A stretch of 64,000 nucleotides of DNA, taken from contig CADDXC010000001.1 in the NCBI GenBank assembly GCA_902809985.1, positions 124,001-188,000 of the forward strand. Reading direction: 5' to 3'. The position numbers and the translations under genes are program-made. This document shows, one piece after another, positions 1 to 9,099 of this stretch. Under the pieces are notes generated by a model. That model saw nothing but the letters and a program-made list of their open reading frames with translations, was not told the origin of the DNA and searched no databases. The stretch comes from Clostridiaceae bacterium BL-3. GTDB lineage: Bacteria > Bacillota > Clostridia > Clostridiales > Clostridiaceae. Positions within the stretch are counted from its first letter, which is position 1; the number at the start of each line of letters is the position of its first letter.

Positions 1-2
1 AA

Positions 3-494
3 TTGGTTAGAAAGGTTTTAAATCAGGATAGCAAAACCGGCCAATATTCTATAAATAAAACTTTTGTTGGCAAAAGTGCTAAATATCTTCTTGATAGCAT
101 AGGTGAAAGAGCTTCGGATGAAACGGAATGTTTGATTTACAGAACTGAAAATCGTCATCCATTTGTACAGTTGGAATTGATGATGCCTATACTGCCAATA
201 GTTAAAACAAAAGATTTTAAAGAGGCATTAAAACTGGCCGTAGAAGATGAGCATGGTAACAGACATACCGCTATAATGCATTCCAAGAATATAGATAATT
301 TGACTGAAATGGCAAGAAAAATAGATACTACCATATTTGTTAAAAATGCACCTTCTTATGCAGGCATAGGTTTTGGAGGAGAGGGTTATACAACTTATAC
401 TATAGCAGGACCTACAGGTGAGGGGCTTACGAATGCTGTTTCCTTTACTAGAATAAGAAGATGCTCTATGGTGGATTCATTTAGAATAGTTTAA
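3..494 (+). CDS. CoA-acylating aldehyde dehydrogenase, C-terminal part (PduP/EutE family)
   Basis: Partial gene: the reading frame enters from the left edge, so its true start and catalytic cysteine lie outside the window. The visible 163 residues carry the C-terminal signatures of BMC-associated acylating aldehyde dehydrogenases: a Gly-rich AGIGFGGEGYTTYTIAGPTG stretch, then GEGLTNA and the terminal RRCSMVDSFRIV, which resembles the end of PduP. The family oxidises an aldehyde to acyl-CoA with NAD+ inside a microcompartment. It is followed 40 bp later by pduS- and pduT-like genes, consistent with a propanediol/ethanol-type BMC operon. PduP versus EutE cannot be settled without the N-terminal encapsulation peptide. 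Confidence 0.85.
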   Translation: MVRKVLNQDSKTGQYSINKTFVGKSAKYLLDSIGERASDETECLIYRTENRHPFVQLELMMPILPIVKTKDFKEALKLAVEDEHGNRHTAIMHSKNIDNLTEMARKIDTTIFVKNAPSYAGIGFGGEGYTTYTIAGPTGEGLTNAVSFTRIRRCSMVDSFRIV

Positions 495-534
495 ATAAGT
501 CTATATTAGGATCCTTGGGGGAAAGAGAGGTGTA

Positions 535-1884
535 ATGTTGGATTTATTAAATAAGATTAAAGAAGCAGGTATTATAGGTGCTGGAGGAGCAGGATTTCCA
601 ACTTATATCAAGCTAAATTGTAAAGTTGAGTATTTTATAATAAATGGTCTGGAATGTGAGCCACTTTTGCAATCAGATAAATATTTAATGAGAAATAAAA
701 GCGATGAGATAGTGAGTACAGCGGAGAAGATAGGTGATAAAATTGAAGCTGTACACATTGTAATAGGTTTAAAGGAAGAGTACTATGATGAAATCCGTGC
801 TCTTAGAGAATCCATAGAAAAGCTGAATTCTAAAGTAGAACTTCATTTAAGCAGTGCTTTTTATCCTGCAGGAGATGAACAGACGCTTGTTTATGAAGTA
901 ACGGGCAGAACAATACCTCCTGGAGGAATCCCTTTAAATGTAGGTGCAGTGGTATCAAACGTGGGAACGGTATTTAATATATTTGAAGCTATACAGGATA
1001 AACCAGTTATATATAAATTTGTAACTGTCATAGGAGAGGTATATAACCCTTCAATTATCAAAGTTCCAATAGGTACATCGGTTAAAGAGTGCATTGAAAA
1101 ATGCGGCGGAACTACCGTAGATGATTATGTGGTTATAATGGGCGGACCTATGATGGGAAAATTACTTTCAGAAGAATCATTCGAAAATAGGGTTATTACC
1201 AAAACAGATGGTGCAGTTCTTGTAATTCCAGCGGATCACTATTTAGCTCAGAGAGAAAAGATGACTATAAAACATATGAAAAATCAGGCTAAATCAGCTT
1301 GCATACAATGTCATTATTGTACTGATATGTGTCCTAGATTTTTAATTGGACATCCGATTCATCCTCATAAGATAATGAGAGCTGTTGCGTTGAGCGAGGA
1401 TAATGATGAATTGTTTAAGGAAGCACTCATATGTTGTGAATGCGGTATTTGCGAATTATATGCTTGTCCAATGGGACTGTCTCCTAAACGTATAAATGTA
1501 TACTTTAAGGGAAAGTTAAGAGAAAAAGGTATAAAATGGAAAAATGTTACGAATATATTTGAAGGACATGTTCTCAGAGATTACAGGAAAGTACCTACAA
1601 AAAGGTTGATATCAAGATTGGCATTGAACAAATATGTAGATCAGCAAATTGAAGAAGGGGAAGAAATAAGTCCCGAAGAAGTGAGTATTCCATTAAAGCA
1701 GGGAATAGGAGCACCGGCTTCTCCTGTGGTAAAAACGGGAGATAAGGTTGAAAAAGGACAGCTGATTGGAAAAATAGAAGAGGGTAAAATGGGTTCAAAC
1801 GTACATGCCAGCGTTGACGGTGAAGTTATTGAAGTAGGTCAAAATGTAGTCATAAAGACTATGCAAGTTGAGGTGATACCATGA
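535..1884 (+). CDS. pduS: PduS-like cobalamin reductase / RnfC-like Fe-S flavoprotein
   Basis: 449 aa. The N-terminus has the RnfC/Nqo1-type glycine motif GAGGAGFPT (residues about 15-23). Two CxxCxxCxxxCP ferredoxin motifs lie at about residues 256-267 and 300-311, each able to hold a [4Fe-4S] cluster. A sandwich-hybrid domain with repeated GDKVEKGQLIG-like turns ends the protein (about 382-445). In Pdu microcompartments PduS reduces cobalamin and moves electrons across or inside the shell. The gene follows an aldehyde dehydrogenase and overlaps the shell gene pduT by 4 bp, so it is translationally coupled to it. The start ATG is preceded by AGAGGTG. Function beyond electron transfer is inferred from family and context. 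Confidence 0.88.
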   Translation: MLDLLNKIKEAGIIGAGGAGFPTYIKLNCKVEYFIINGLECEPLLQSDKYLMRNKSDEIVSTAEKIGDKIEAVHIVIGLKEEYYDEIRALRESIEKLNSKVELHLSSAFYPAGDEQTLVYEVTGRTIPPGGIPLNVGAVVSNVGTVFNIFEAIQDKPVIYKFVTVIGEVYNPSIIKVPIGTSVKECIEKCGGTTVDDYVVIMGGPMMGKLLSEESFENRVITKTDGAVLVIPADHYLAQREKMTIKHMKNQAKSACIQCHYCTDMCPRFLIGHPIHPHKIMRAVALSEDNDELFKEALICCECGICELYACPMGLSPKRINVYFKGKLREKGIKWKNVTNIFEGHVLRDYRKVPTKRLISRLALNKYVDQQIEEGEEISPEEVSIPLKQGIGAPASPVVKTGDKVEKGQLIGKIEEGKMGSNVHASVDGEVIEVGQNVVIKTMQVEVIP

Positions 1885-2429
1885 TAAGAACTATAGGTTT
1901 AATAGAATTAAATAGTATAGCTAGGGGAATTGAGACGGCAGATGTGATGATTAAGAGTGGAGAGGTACAACTGCTTTTAGCAAAAACCATTTGCCCCGGA
2001 AAGTATATGATACTTATTACAGGAAATGTAGGAGCTGTGAAATCGGCAGTTCAAAGCGGGCAAAATATAGGGGCACAGTATGTGGTAGATAAATTGGTGC
2101 TTCCCAATGTACATCCCCAGGTGATTGCTGCAATTGGTGAGGCCACGGGAATTGACGAATTGAAGGATCTGGGAGTTATGGAATTTTTCGGAGTAGCTTC
2201 TGCTATTATAGCGGCAGATGCAGCGGCTAAATCTGCCAATGTAAAGCTCATAGAGGTAAGGCTGGGCATGGGTATAGGCGGGAAAGCTTTTGTAACCCTT
2301 ACAGGGGATGTAAGTGCAGTTAAAAATGCGGTTACAGTTGGATCAAATACAGCTCTGGAAAGTGGAATGCTGGTTAACAAAGCAGTTATATCAAGGCCAA
2401 GTAAGGAGCTTTTGCAATATCTTCTGTAA
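1881..2429 (+). CDS. pduT: Tandem-BMC-domain shell protein, PduT-like
   Basis: 182 aa with two consecutive BMC domains (about 1-90 and 95-180), the layout of PduT trimers that form pseudohexameric shell tiles. Motifs IGLIELNSIARGIE, KTICPGKY and the second-domain GIGGKAF match PduT. In enterobacterial PduT the residue after GIGGK is a cysteine (reported as Cys134) that ligates a [4Fe-4S] cluster at the trimer pore; here the codon is GCT, alanine 136. The gene overlaps pduS by 4 bp and ends the BMC operon. It probably still tiles the shell, but the pore cluster is doubtful. The other cysteine (C38 in CPGK) is in the first domain and is not the known ligand. Confidence 0.88.
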   Translation: MIRTIGLIELNSIARGIETADVMIKSGEVQLLLAKTICPGKYMILITGNVGAVKSAVQSGQNIGAQYVVDKLVLPNVHPQVIAAIGEATGIDELKDLGVMEFFGVASAIIAADAAAKSANVKLIEVRLGMGIGGKAFVTLTGDVSAVKNAVTVGSNTALESGMLVNKAVISRPSKELLQYLL

Positions 2430-2450
2430 AAAAGAGTAGATTATCTTATT

Positions 2451-2483
2451 AAATTCCAGTAAAGTATTTATTTGCTGGAATTT
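2451..2483 (+). terminator. Hairpin at the end of the BMC operon
   Basis: A perfect 9-bp inverted repeat, AAATTCCAG and CTGGAATTT, with a 15-nt loop. It is followed only by an AT-rich tail (ATAAATTTTAT), so it is a modest terminator candidate. Confidence 0.5.
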
Positions 2484-2557
2484 ATAAATTTTATCCGAAT
2501 CTAAGAATCACTTGATTTTTAGGGTTAATATTAATGGACAAAAAGGGGGATATTTAT

Positions 2558-3607
2558 ATGAGTATGAATAGTAAAGAAGAGTTATTTGAAGATGTAAACG
2601 ATGTCGAAATAGGAGATATAATAGATCTTGATTTTTTACAGAAGATTCAGGATAATTTTGCTAAAAGTGTAGGAGTAGCTGCTATAGCTTCAGATGATAC
2701 AGGTAAACCCGTAGTAAAAGAAAGTGAATTCACAGATTTTTGTATGAAGTTGACAAGGGGATGTAGAATTGGAAATGAAAGATGTCAGGAATGTGACAAG
2801 AATGGCGGCATGGAATCCTACAGAAAAGGAAGACCTGTTGTTTATCAGTGCCATGCTGGTCTTGTAGATTTTGCTGCCCCCATACTTTTGAAGGGAAGGG
2901 TTATTGGAAACATGCTGGGAGGACAGGTCCTGACTGAAAAACCTGATGAAAATAAATTTAAAAAAATAGCTGAGGAGATAGGCGTTGATCCGGAAGAATA
3001 TATAAAAGCCCTTAGAAAAGTTAAAATTGTAGAAAGAGATAAAGTAGAAGCTGCGGCAAATGTACTCTATATGATTTCAAACATCCTTTCAAAACTTGGA
3101 TATAATCAATATCAGTTAAAGAACCTAAGTCAAAATATAAATGAAAATCTAGAACAGATAGCTGCAGCTGTGGAGGAACTTTCCTCATCTGCTTCAAGTG
3201 TGTCAGAGGATCAGCAATCTTTAAATAGAGAAGTACAAAATATAAAGGAACTTTCGGAAGAGATACACAAAATTATAAACTATATAAAGAGCATTGCAGA
3301 TCAGACAAATATGCTTGGACTTAATGCAGCTATTGAAGCTGCTAGAGCGGGGGAATATGGAAAGGGCTTTGGTGTAGTAGCAGATGAAATAAGAAAGCTT
3401 TCAGATAGTTCCAAAGAGACAGCCTTGAATATTGTAAAACTTAATTCCAGTATTCAGGATTCAGTTTCAAAAACAGTTAAAGTTTCAGATCATACTCTAA
3501 AGGCAAACGAAAATCAGGCATCAGCTGCTGAGCAGATCAGCGCAAGTTTGCAGGAGGTACTGTCACTGGTTTCCAATATGAATGAACTGGCACAGAGCTT
3601 TAAATAA
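2558..3607 (+). CDS. Soluble PocR-domain methyl-accepting chemotaxis-like protein
   Basis: 349 aa from the ATG at 2558, chosen because it follows AAAGGGGGAT; an in-frame ATG at 2534 has no such site. Residues about 20-170 form a PocR ligand-binding domain, with the Cys-rich [12 protein letters not shown] and a downstream [14 protein letters not shown]. After a helical linker comes the methyl-accepting signalling hairpin with the conserved tip [27 protein letters not shown]. No transmembrane segment is visible, so it is a cytoplasmic receptor. PocR domains are named for the propanediol regulator and are thought to bind small hydrocarbon derivatives. Its place just after a BMC operon suggests it senses the BMC substrate or a product; that is inference. 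Confidence 0.85.
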   Translation: MSMNSKEELFEDVNDVEIGDIIDLDFLQKIQDNFAKSVGVAAIASDDTGKPVVKESEFTDFCMKLTRGCRIGNERCQECDKNGGMESYRKGRPVVYQCHAGLVDFAAPILLKGRVIGNMLGGQVLTEKPDENKFKKIAEEIGVDPEEYIKALRKVKIVERDKVEAAANVLYMISNILSKLGYNQYQLKNLSQNINENLEQIAAAVEELSSSASSVSEDQQSLNREVQNIKELSEEIHKIINYIKSIADQTNMLGLNAAIEAARAGEYGKGFGVVADEIRKLSDSSKETALNIVKLNSSIQDSVSKTVKVSDHTLKANENQASAAEQISASLQEVLSLVSNMNELAQSFK

Positions 3608-3896
3608 TATTAAATTTTTCGAATATTAGTACAGAAAATTTTATATTATATACCTGCAATTTTTTACTCTAATTGTCCACGAAGTATTTTAAATTGTTTA
3701 AATATATGAATATTTAAATAAGATGAAGTATAAATTAAAAAAATATATAGAATATAAAATATTTACAGGTAGATTGTCCAATTCTATTTAAAATAGTCTT
3801 AAAATCTTAAAAAGAAAGCTGTCATAAAAGTGAATAATAATATATAATCATTCCATACTAAAGTTAAAGTAAAATTTACTTTTAGAGGTGCAAAAA

Positions 3897-5741
3897 ATGG
3901 TATCTAAATTGGGAAGATTATTAATTGGTAAAAGCTTAAAAACCAATGAATTGAAATCCGAGAAATTCAATGTATTTTGGGGACTACCAGTACTGTCCAG
4001 CGATGCGATATCCTCAGTCGCATATGCAGGTGAAGAGATACTCTGGGTACTAATACCTGTTTTAGGTATAATGTCATATAAATACATGTTTTATTCAGCA
4101 CTTTGCATTGTGTTTTTAATGATTTTGGTCACACTTTCATATAGACAAACTATAGATGCTTATCCTCAAGGAGGGGGGTCTTATATTGTTGCAAAAGACA
4201 ATCTTGGAACAATCCCTGGACTTGTAGCAGGAGCATCTTTAACTATTGGCTATGTTTTGACCGTAGCAGTAAGTACATCTGCAGGTACAGCAGCTATAAT
4301 CTCTGCAGTGCCTGTACTATTACCTTATAGGGTTACTATAACCCTATTATTTATATTTATTATAACCATAGGTAATTTAAGGGGGATAAGGGAATCTGCA
4401 AAGGCATTCGGTACCCCCACTTATTTATTTATGATTGTGATATTGTCTATGATATTTTTTGGAATATTTAAAGTGAAGGTGTTGGGATACGTACCTGAGC
4501 CCATGTATAAAATACCGACAGCAGTTTCTAATATAACTGTGTTTTTGTTTTTAAGGGCTTTTTCTTCAGGATGCACGGCACTTACTGGAATAGAAGCAGT
4601 GAGCAATGGTATTCCCAGCTTTAAGGAACCTTCACAGAAAAATGCCAAGAGAGTTTTAGAACTTTTGGCATTGGTGGTGCTTGTAATATTTGGAGGAGTG
4701 TCTTATCTTGCCACTCTCTACCATGCAGTACCTAATTCAGATGTAACTGTAGTTGCCCAAATCGCCCATCAGGTATTTGGCGGCAATATTATGTTTTATT
4801 TGGTCCAAGTGACTACTGCCATTATACTCATAATGGCCAGCAATACTGCCTTTGCAGGACTTCCGCTTTTGCTGGCTTTTATAGCTAAGGATGGATTTGC
4901 TCCAAGGCAGTTTGCCAAGAGGGGAAAAAGACTTGGATATTCAAATGGAATCATAACCCTTGGATTGGTTTCAGCCATGCTGGTTGTTATGTTTCAAGGA
5001 GATACTCACTATTTGATGCCACTGTATGCAGTGGGAGTTTTTATATCCTTTACATTGTCCCAGGCGGGAATGTTTAAAAGATGGATAAGGCTCAAAAGTA
5101 AAGGCTGGATCCGCAGGGCTGCCATAAATGGTATAGGTACGCTTGTTACCTTTGCCACAGCTGTTATACTGGGGATAACTAGATTTTTAAATGGAGCATG
5201 GATTGTATTCATACTTATACCTGCATTGGTTTATCTTATGATAGCTGTTAGGAGACATTATTCTGAAGTGGCCAGACAGTTGAAACTTACGTTAAATGAG
5301 AGACCCAAGGAAAAAGTGGATATATCTAAACAAAAGCGATATGTAATAGTACCTATAGATACTTTGAATAAGTCTTTTTTAAAAGCCTTAAATTACGCCA
5401 GAACAATATCAGACAATATAATAATTTTTCACGTGTCAGTAGATGATGAGGCTACAAAAAAGCTTTTAAAAAAATGGCACGAGTATAATGTAGATATACC
5501 CATAGTGGTGAAAAGATCCCCTTATAGAAGTATATTGGGGCCTTTGGTCAAATTTATAGAGTCGGAAGAATATGCAGCGGGACCTAAAGATACTGTGACA
5601 GTGGTTCTGGCCCAGCTTGTGGTTACAAAATGGTGGGGGAATATACTTCACAATCAAACTGCATTGTTTATCAGAACCATGCTTCTTAGAAGAAGAAATA
5701 TAGCTGTAGTTACAGTTCCGTATATAATATTTGAGGATTAA
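3897..5741 (+). CDS. kimA: KimA-type high-affinity potassium importer (APC superfamily)
   Basis: 614 aa from the ATG at 3897, which has AGAGGTG six bases upstream; a GTG at 3888 lies too close to that site. About twelve hydrophobic segments span residues 20-450, beginning with the family motif FWGLPVLSSDAISSVAYA. A cytosolic domain of about 150 residues follows, as in Bacillus KimA (formerly YdaO). KimA is a proton/potassium symporter that is inhibited by c-di-AMP. In Bacillus its mRNA carries a c-di-AMP riboswitch, but the 289 bp of AT-rich DNA upstream here (3608-3896) shows no such structure, so control is probably at protein level or elsewhere. It is monocistronic and ends at a strong terminator. 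Confidence 0.85.
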   Translation: MVSKLGRLLIGKSLKTNELKSEKFNVFWGLPVLSSDAISSVAYAGEEILWVLIPVLGIMSYKYMFYSALCIVFLMILVTLSYRQTIDAYPQGGGSYIVAKDNLGTIPGLVAGASLTIGYVLTVAVSTSAGTAAIISAVPVLLPYRVTITLLFIFIITIGNLRGIRESAKAFGTPTYLFMIVILSMIFFGIFKVKVLGYVPEPMYKIPTAVSNITVFLFLRAFSSGCTALTGIEAVSNGIPSFKEPSQKNAKRVLELLALVVLVIFGGVSYLATLYHAVPNSDVTVVAQIAHQVFGGNIMFYLVQVTTAIILIMASNTAFAGLPLLLAFIAKDGFAPRQFAKRGKRLGYSNGIITLGLVSAMLVVMFQGDTHYLMPLYAVGVFISFTLSQAGMFKRWIRLKSKGWIRRAAINGIGTLVTFATAVILGITRFLNGAWIVFILIPALVYLMIAVRRHYSEVARQLKLTLNERPKEKVDISKQKRYVIVPIDTLNKSFLKALNYARTISDNIIIFHVSVDDEATKKLLKKWHEYNVDIPIVVKRSPYRSILGPLVKFIESEEYAAGPKDTVTVVLAQLVVTKWWGNILHNQTALFIRTMLLRRRNIAVVTVPYIIFED

Positions 5742-5779
5742 ATATAAAAATGGCAAAATGCCATTTTTATATTTTACAA
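5741..5779 (+). terminator. Rho-independent terminator of kimA
   Basis: A perfect 15-bp stem, AATATAAAAATGGCA (5741-5755) with its complement at 5759-5773, a 3-nt loop and a short T-rich end. It overlaps the stop codon of kimA. Confidence 0.85.
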
Positions 5780-5886
5780 AATTTTTTTATGAAAATTGTT
5801 GATTATTTATGTAAATTGTGATATTATAATTTACATATTCAAGTGAAGTACATGTGTATTTTATTTGCGAACAAGGACGGGATTTT

Positions 5887-6324
5887 ATGAATGCTAAGTT
5901 TCTCATAATTGATACTAGAATACTTCCTGATGTATTTACTAAGGTGGTAAAAGTGAAGGAACTCTTGAGAACTAAAGAGGTAAAAGATATATCAGAAGGA
6001 GTAAAGAAAGTTGGTATAAGCAGGAGCACTTATTATAAATATAAGGATGCAGTTTTTACATTATCTGAAGGCATAATTGGTCACAAGATAACTATTGGAT
6101 TGATTTTAGCCCATAAAGCAGGTACTTTGTCTAAGATACTTGATATAATAGCTCAAAAAAAAGGTAACATACTCACTATAAATCAGGACATACCTATCAA
6201 TAATGCTGCTACTGTATCTATAACTTTTGATGCTTCTAAATTAGAAGTAGAGGTCAACGAATTGTTGGAAGATATAAGGAATTTAAAGAACGTTATAAAA
6301 GTTAATTTGGCCGCAGTAGAATAG
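5887..6324 (+). CDS. pheB: ACT-domain protein, PheB/YszB family
   Basis: 145 aa from the ATG at 5887, preceded by AAGGACGGGA; this length matches PheB of Bacillus (about 147 aa), whereas an upstream ATG at 5854 adds an unmatched N-terminus. The N-terminal half has a helix-turn-helix-like stretch, ISEGVKKVGISRSTYYKYKD. The C-terminal half (about 70-143) is an ACT domain, the usual small-molecule (amino-acid) sensor. The gene sits directly before the T-box leader of hom-thrB, as pheB often sits near hom/thr genes in Firmicutes. A regulatory role in amino-acid biosynthesis is likely, but the ligand and target are not known. Confidence 0.85.
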   Translation: MNAKFLIIDTRILPDVFTKVVKVKELLRTKEVKDISEGVKKVGISRSTYYKYKDAVFTLSEGIIGHKITIGLILAHKAGTLSKILDIIAQKKGNILTINQDIPINNAATVSITFDASKLEVEVNELLEDIRNLKNVIKVNLAAVE

Positions 6325-6370
6325 AAATATAATTGTGTTTAATTATACATATAGTATTTAATTTCAAATA

Positions 6371-6690
6371 AAAAAGCTATGACAAGGAAGAGTAAACAAT
6401 CAACTGTTTTTAGAGAGGGGAATTCATAGGCTGAAATATTCCTCAAGCGAGAGTTGTTGAAAACCACCTTTGAGTTGTATATTGAAGCTTAAACAGTAGA
6501 TATTTCCGCAGGTCTGCGTTAAGGATTTTAGAGATGGCAGTAATTTAATTGTATCATGTATTTACAGTTATTATTGATGTATGTAACATATATAGAGGGG
6601 AATGTATGTTCTGCATTCTTTTGACATTGCTGCTAATTTGGGTGGAAACACGATAAAACTCGTCCCATAAAGGGGATGGGTTTTTATTTT
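6371..6690 (+). promoter_or_regulatory. T-box riboswitch, threonine-specific, for hom-thrB
   Basis: A leader of about 320 nt with the T-box layout. The Stem I S-turn motif GGAAGAGTA is at 6386-6394. The distal Stem I arm contains AGAGAGGGGAA...GGCTGAAA...TTCCTC. The specifier loop reads GAAA-ACC-ACC, giving the threonine codon ACC at 6463-6465 (or 6466-6468). The T-box sequence TGGGTGGAAACACG is at 6638-6651, followed by the antiterminator partner CTCGTCCC. The competing terminator pairs CCCAT (6664-6668) with ATGGG (6676-6680) before a T run. Uncharged tRNA-Thr should stabilise the antiterminator and switch on homoserine and threonine synthesis. It fills the 426-bp gap before hom. Confidence 0.9.
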
Positions 6691-6750
6691 TTTAGCTATA
6701 ATTTGATACTTTAGCAATTTAGATTATTAAAATAAAAGGGAGGCTGTTAA

Positions 6751-7995
6751 ATGATAAATATAGCAATGCTGGGATATGGAGTAGTAGGCAGCGGTGTAGC
6801 TGAATTGATATTGAGAAATAAGGATAAATTTAAAACTGAATTAAACGAAGAACTTGTATTGTCAAAAATTTTGGTCAGAAATCTTGAAAGACATGCAAAT
6901 AATAAGAACAGGGAACTCTTAACGGAAAATATAGATGATATTTTTAAAGAAAAAGTAGATATTGTAGTAGAAGCCATGGGTGGACTTGATCCATCCTACG
7001 AATATGTGAAAAGGGCCTTAAATATGAAAAAACATGTTGTTACAGCCAACAAGGATTTAATTGCAGAATATGGATATGAACTTCTGAGGCTGGCCAGGGA
7101 AAATGGAGTTACAATTCACTTTGAAGCAAGTGTAGGAGGGGGAATACCCATACTGAAGTCGATAAATGAGTGCCTTGTAGGAAACCAAATAAAAAGTATA
7201 AAATCCATATTAAATGGTACTACGAATTTTATACTATCCAAAATGAACCATAATGGGATGAGCTATGAAAATGCACTAGAACTTGCACAGAAACTGGGCT
7301 TTGCAGAGGCAAATCCTGAATCAGATGTAAAAGGTTATGATGCTGCAAGAAAGCTCTCTATTTTGTCCACTATTGCCTATAATATAAGGGTGAGTTGGAA
7401 AGATATAAATATTGAAGGAATTACAGAAATTGACAGCGATGATTTTAGGTATGCAAAGTTAAAAAAATGTAATATAAAGCTTCTGGGTATCAGTAAGGTT
7501 TTCAATGATCATGTATATGCATCTGTTATGCCTGTCATGGTGAAAGAGGATTCGGTACTTGGAAAAATAGAGGATGAGTACAATGCAATTTTAGTAGAAG
7601 GTGATGCTGTAGGAGATGTGATGTTTTCAGGAAAGGGTGCTGGAATGTTTCCAACGGCCAGTGCAGTTTTTGGAGACATAGCAGATATAATTGAACACAA
7701 GAACGAAAAATCTATTGTATTCGGTAAAGAAAAAGCAAAGATAAATGGAAGCTGGGGGCTGAAGGGTAAATGGTTTATGCGAATAAAGACAGATAACAGG
7801 ATGAATGTTATAGAGAGCTTACCTGTAAATTTCAAAAAATGCTATATTTTATCTAATGATTTTTCAGGAAATAAAAATGAGGTGGTAGCTTTTGTAATCT
7901 CAGATAATGAAAATGCTGTGAATAATTATATTGAAAAAATAAGAGATAAAAAATGCGTTAAATCAGTAAAAAAAATTTTGGTTCTAGATAAATAG
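6751..7995 (+). CDS. hom: Homoserine dehydrogenase
   Basis: 414 aa. Reduces aspartate semialdehyde to homoserine with NAD(P)H, the branch point to threonine and methionine. The N-terminal Rossmann motif is GYGVVGSGVAE (residues about 8-18). The substrate/catalytic signature around ESDVKGYDAARKLSIL is at about 190-205, and a C-terminal extension of about 75 residues resembles an ACT-type regulatory tail. The start ATG has GGGAGG nine bases upstream. It is the first gene after the threonine T-box and precedes thrB by 53 bp. Homoserine made here would also feed the MetY-type sulfhydrylase at 43273. Confidence 0.95.
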   Translation: MINIAMLGYGVVGSGVAELILRNKDKFKTELNEELVLSKILVRNLERHANNKNRELLTENIDDIFKEKVDIVVEAMGGLDPSYEYVKRALNMKKHVVTANKDLIAEYGYELLRLARENGVTIHFEASVGGGIPILKSINECLVGNQIKSIKSILNGTTNFILSKMNHNGMSYENALELAQKLGFAEANPESDVKGYDAARKLSILSTIAYNIRVSWKDINIEGITEIDSDDFRYAKLKKCNIKLLGISKVFNDHVYASVMPVMVKEDSVLGKIEDEYNAILVEGDAVGDVMFSGKGAGMFPTASAVFGDIADIIEHKNEKSIVFGKEKAKINGSWGLKGKWFMRIKTDNRMNVIESLPVNFKKCYILSNDFSGNKNEVVAFVISDNENAVNNYIEKIRDKKCVKSVKKILVLDK

Positions 7996-8048
7996 TAGAT
8001 TGTATTTCTCAAAATAATAAATTTTTATAGATAGGAGTGATATAAGAA

Positions 8049-8948
8049 ATGGCTAAGGTAAGAGTTAGAATACCTGCAACTACTGCTAACATGGGACCTG
8101 GATTTGATACTTTAGGTATGGCTTTAAAGTTATATAATGAAATTGAAGTCGAGGAAATAGACAGACCCACAGAAATATACAACAATGATTTGAAATTAGA
8201 GAAGGATTTTAAAGATAATCTCATATATAAAAGTATAGCGGAAACTATGAATAGACAAAAATATCCCTACGAGGGGTTTAAAATAAACGTAATTAAATGT
8301 GATATACCTATTTGTAGAGGCCTGGGAAGTAGTTCTGCCTGTATAGTTGGTGGAATATCGGCTGCTAATGCAATTATGGGAAACAAGATGAGTTTGGAGA
8401 ATATAATTGATCTGGCCACAGAAATAGAGGGTCATCCGGATAATGTAGTGCCGGCTACTCTGGGGGGAATGGTTATATCTCTTAGGGTAGGGGAGAAGAT
8501 AAAGTATTCTAAGGTGACCATTCCAAGTAAATTGAAATTTGTTGCTATGATACCATCTTTTCAAGTTAGTACAGCTCTCTCAAGAGAAGTGCTGCCAGCT
8601 ACTTATTTAAAAGAAGATTGCATATTCAATATATCGAGATCTGCTATGCTTATAAGTGCTCTTTATAACAGTGAATTTGATAAATTGAGGATATGTTTTG
8701 GGGATAGGGTGCATCAGCCTTATAGAAAAAATTTAATAAAACATTCCGAGGCCATATTTAAAAGATCAAAAGAACTGGGATCTATAGGTGAATTTATAAG
8801 TGGTTCAGGATCTACACTTATGGCTGTGCTGGATGAAAATGTAGATGAATTTATGAAGTCAATGAAGAATTTTTTAGATAAGTTAGAAGATAATTGGAGT
8901 ATAATGCTACTTGAACCGGATTTAGAGGGAGCTAAGATTGCCAGTTGA
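8049..8948 (+). CDS. thrB: Homoserine kinase
   Basis: 299 aa, normal length. GHMP-family kinase that phosphorylates homoserine with ATP. The family's ATP-binding loop, CRGLGSSSACIVGG, lies at about residues 91-104; the N-terminus VRIPATTANMGPGFDTLG is typical, and FISGSGSTLMAVL near the end is the third GHMP motif. It forms an operon with hom under the threonine T-box. No threonine synthase is adjacent; the only homologue in the window (52226) sits in the sulfur island and has a divergent active-site motif. Confidence 0.95.
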   Translation: MAKVRVRIPATTANMGPGFDTLGMALKLYNEIEVEEIDRPTEIYNNDLKLEKDFKDNLIYKSIAETMNRQKYPYEGFKINVIKCDIPICRGLGSSSACIVGGISAANAIMGNKMSLENIIDLATEIEGHPDNVVPATLGGMVISLRVGEKIKYSKVTIPSKLKFVAMIPSFQVSTALSREVLPATYLKEDCIFNISRSAMLISALYNSEFDKLRICFGDRVHQPYRKNLIKHSEAIFKRSKELGSIGEFISGSGSTLMAVLDENVDEFMKSMKNFLDKLEDNWSIMLLEPDLEGAKIAS

Positions 8949-8964
8949 TGGTTAACGTGCGGAT

Positions 8965-8984
8965 CAAATGGAACATTTGTATTT
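8965..8984 (+). terminator. Weak hairpin after thrB
   Basis: A 6-bp stem, CAAATG/CATTTG, with a 3-nt loop followed by TATTTTTG. Short, so only a tentative terminator. Confidence 0.35.
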
Positions 8985-9099
8985 TTGTATATTGCTTATT
9001 GATTAGTGCTATAGAAGATAAGAATATGAAATAAAGGAGTTTTGATTGCTTGTATAGAATTCTAAAATTGATAATTTAATATACAAAAGAGGTGAAGCT

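Noticed and set aside
3672-3785. ATTGTCCA repeated at about 3672 and 3774 with TACCTG/CAGGTA nearby
   Set aside because: Too short and imperfect to support a structured element or operator.
3608-3896. c-di-AMP (ydaO) riboswitch before kimA
   Set aside because: Expected by analogy with Bacillus, but the region is AT-rich, with no conserved GC-rich stems and no terminator before the gene.
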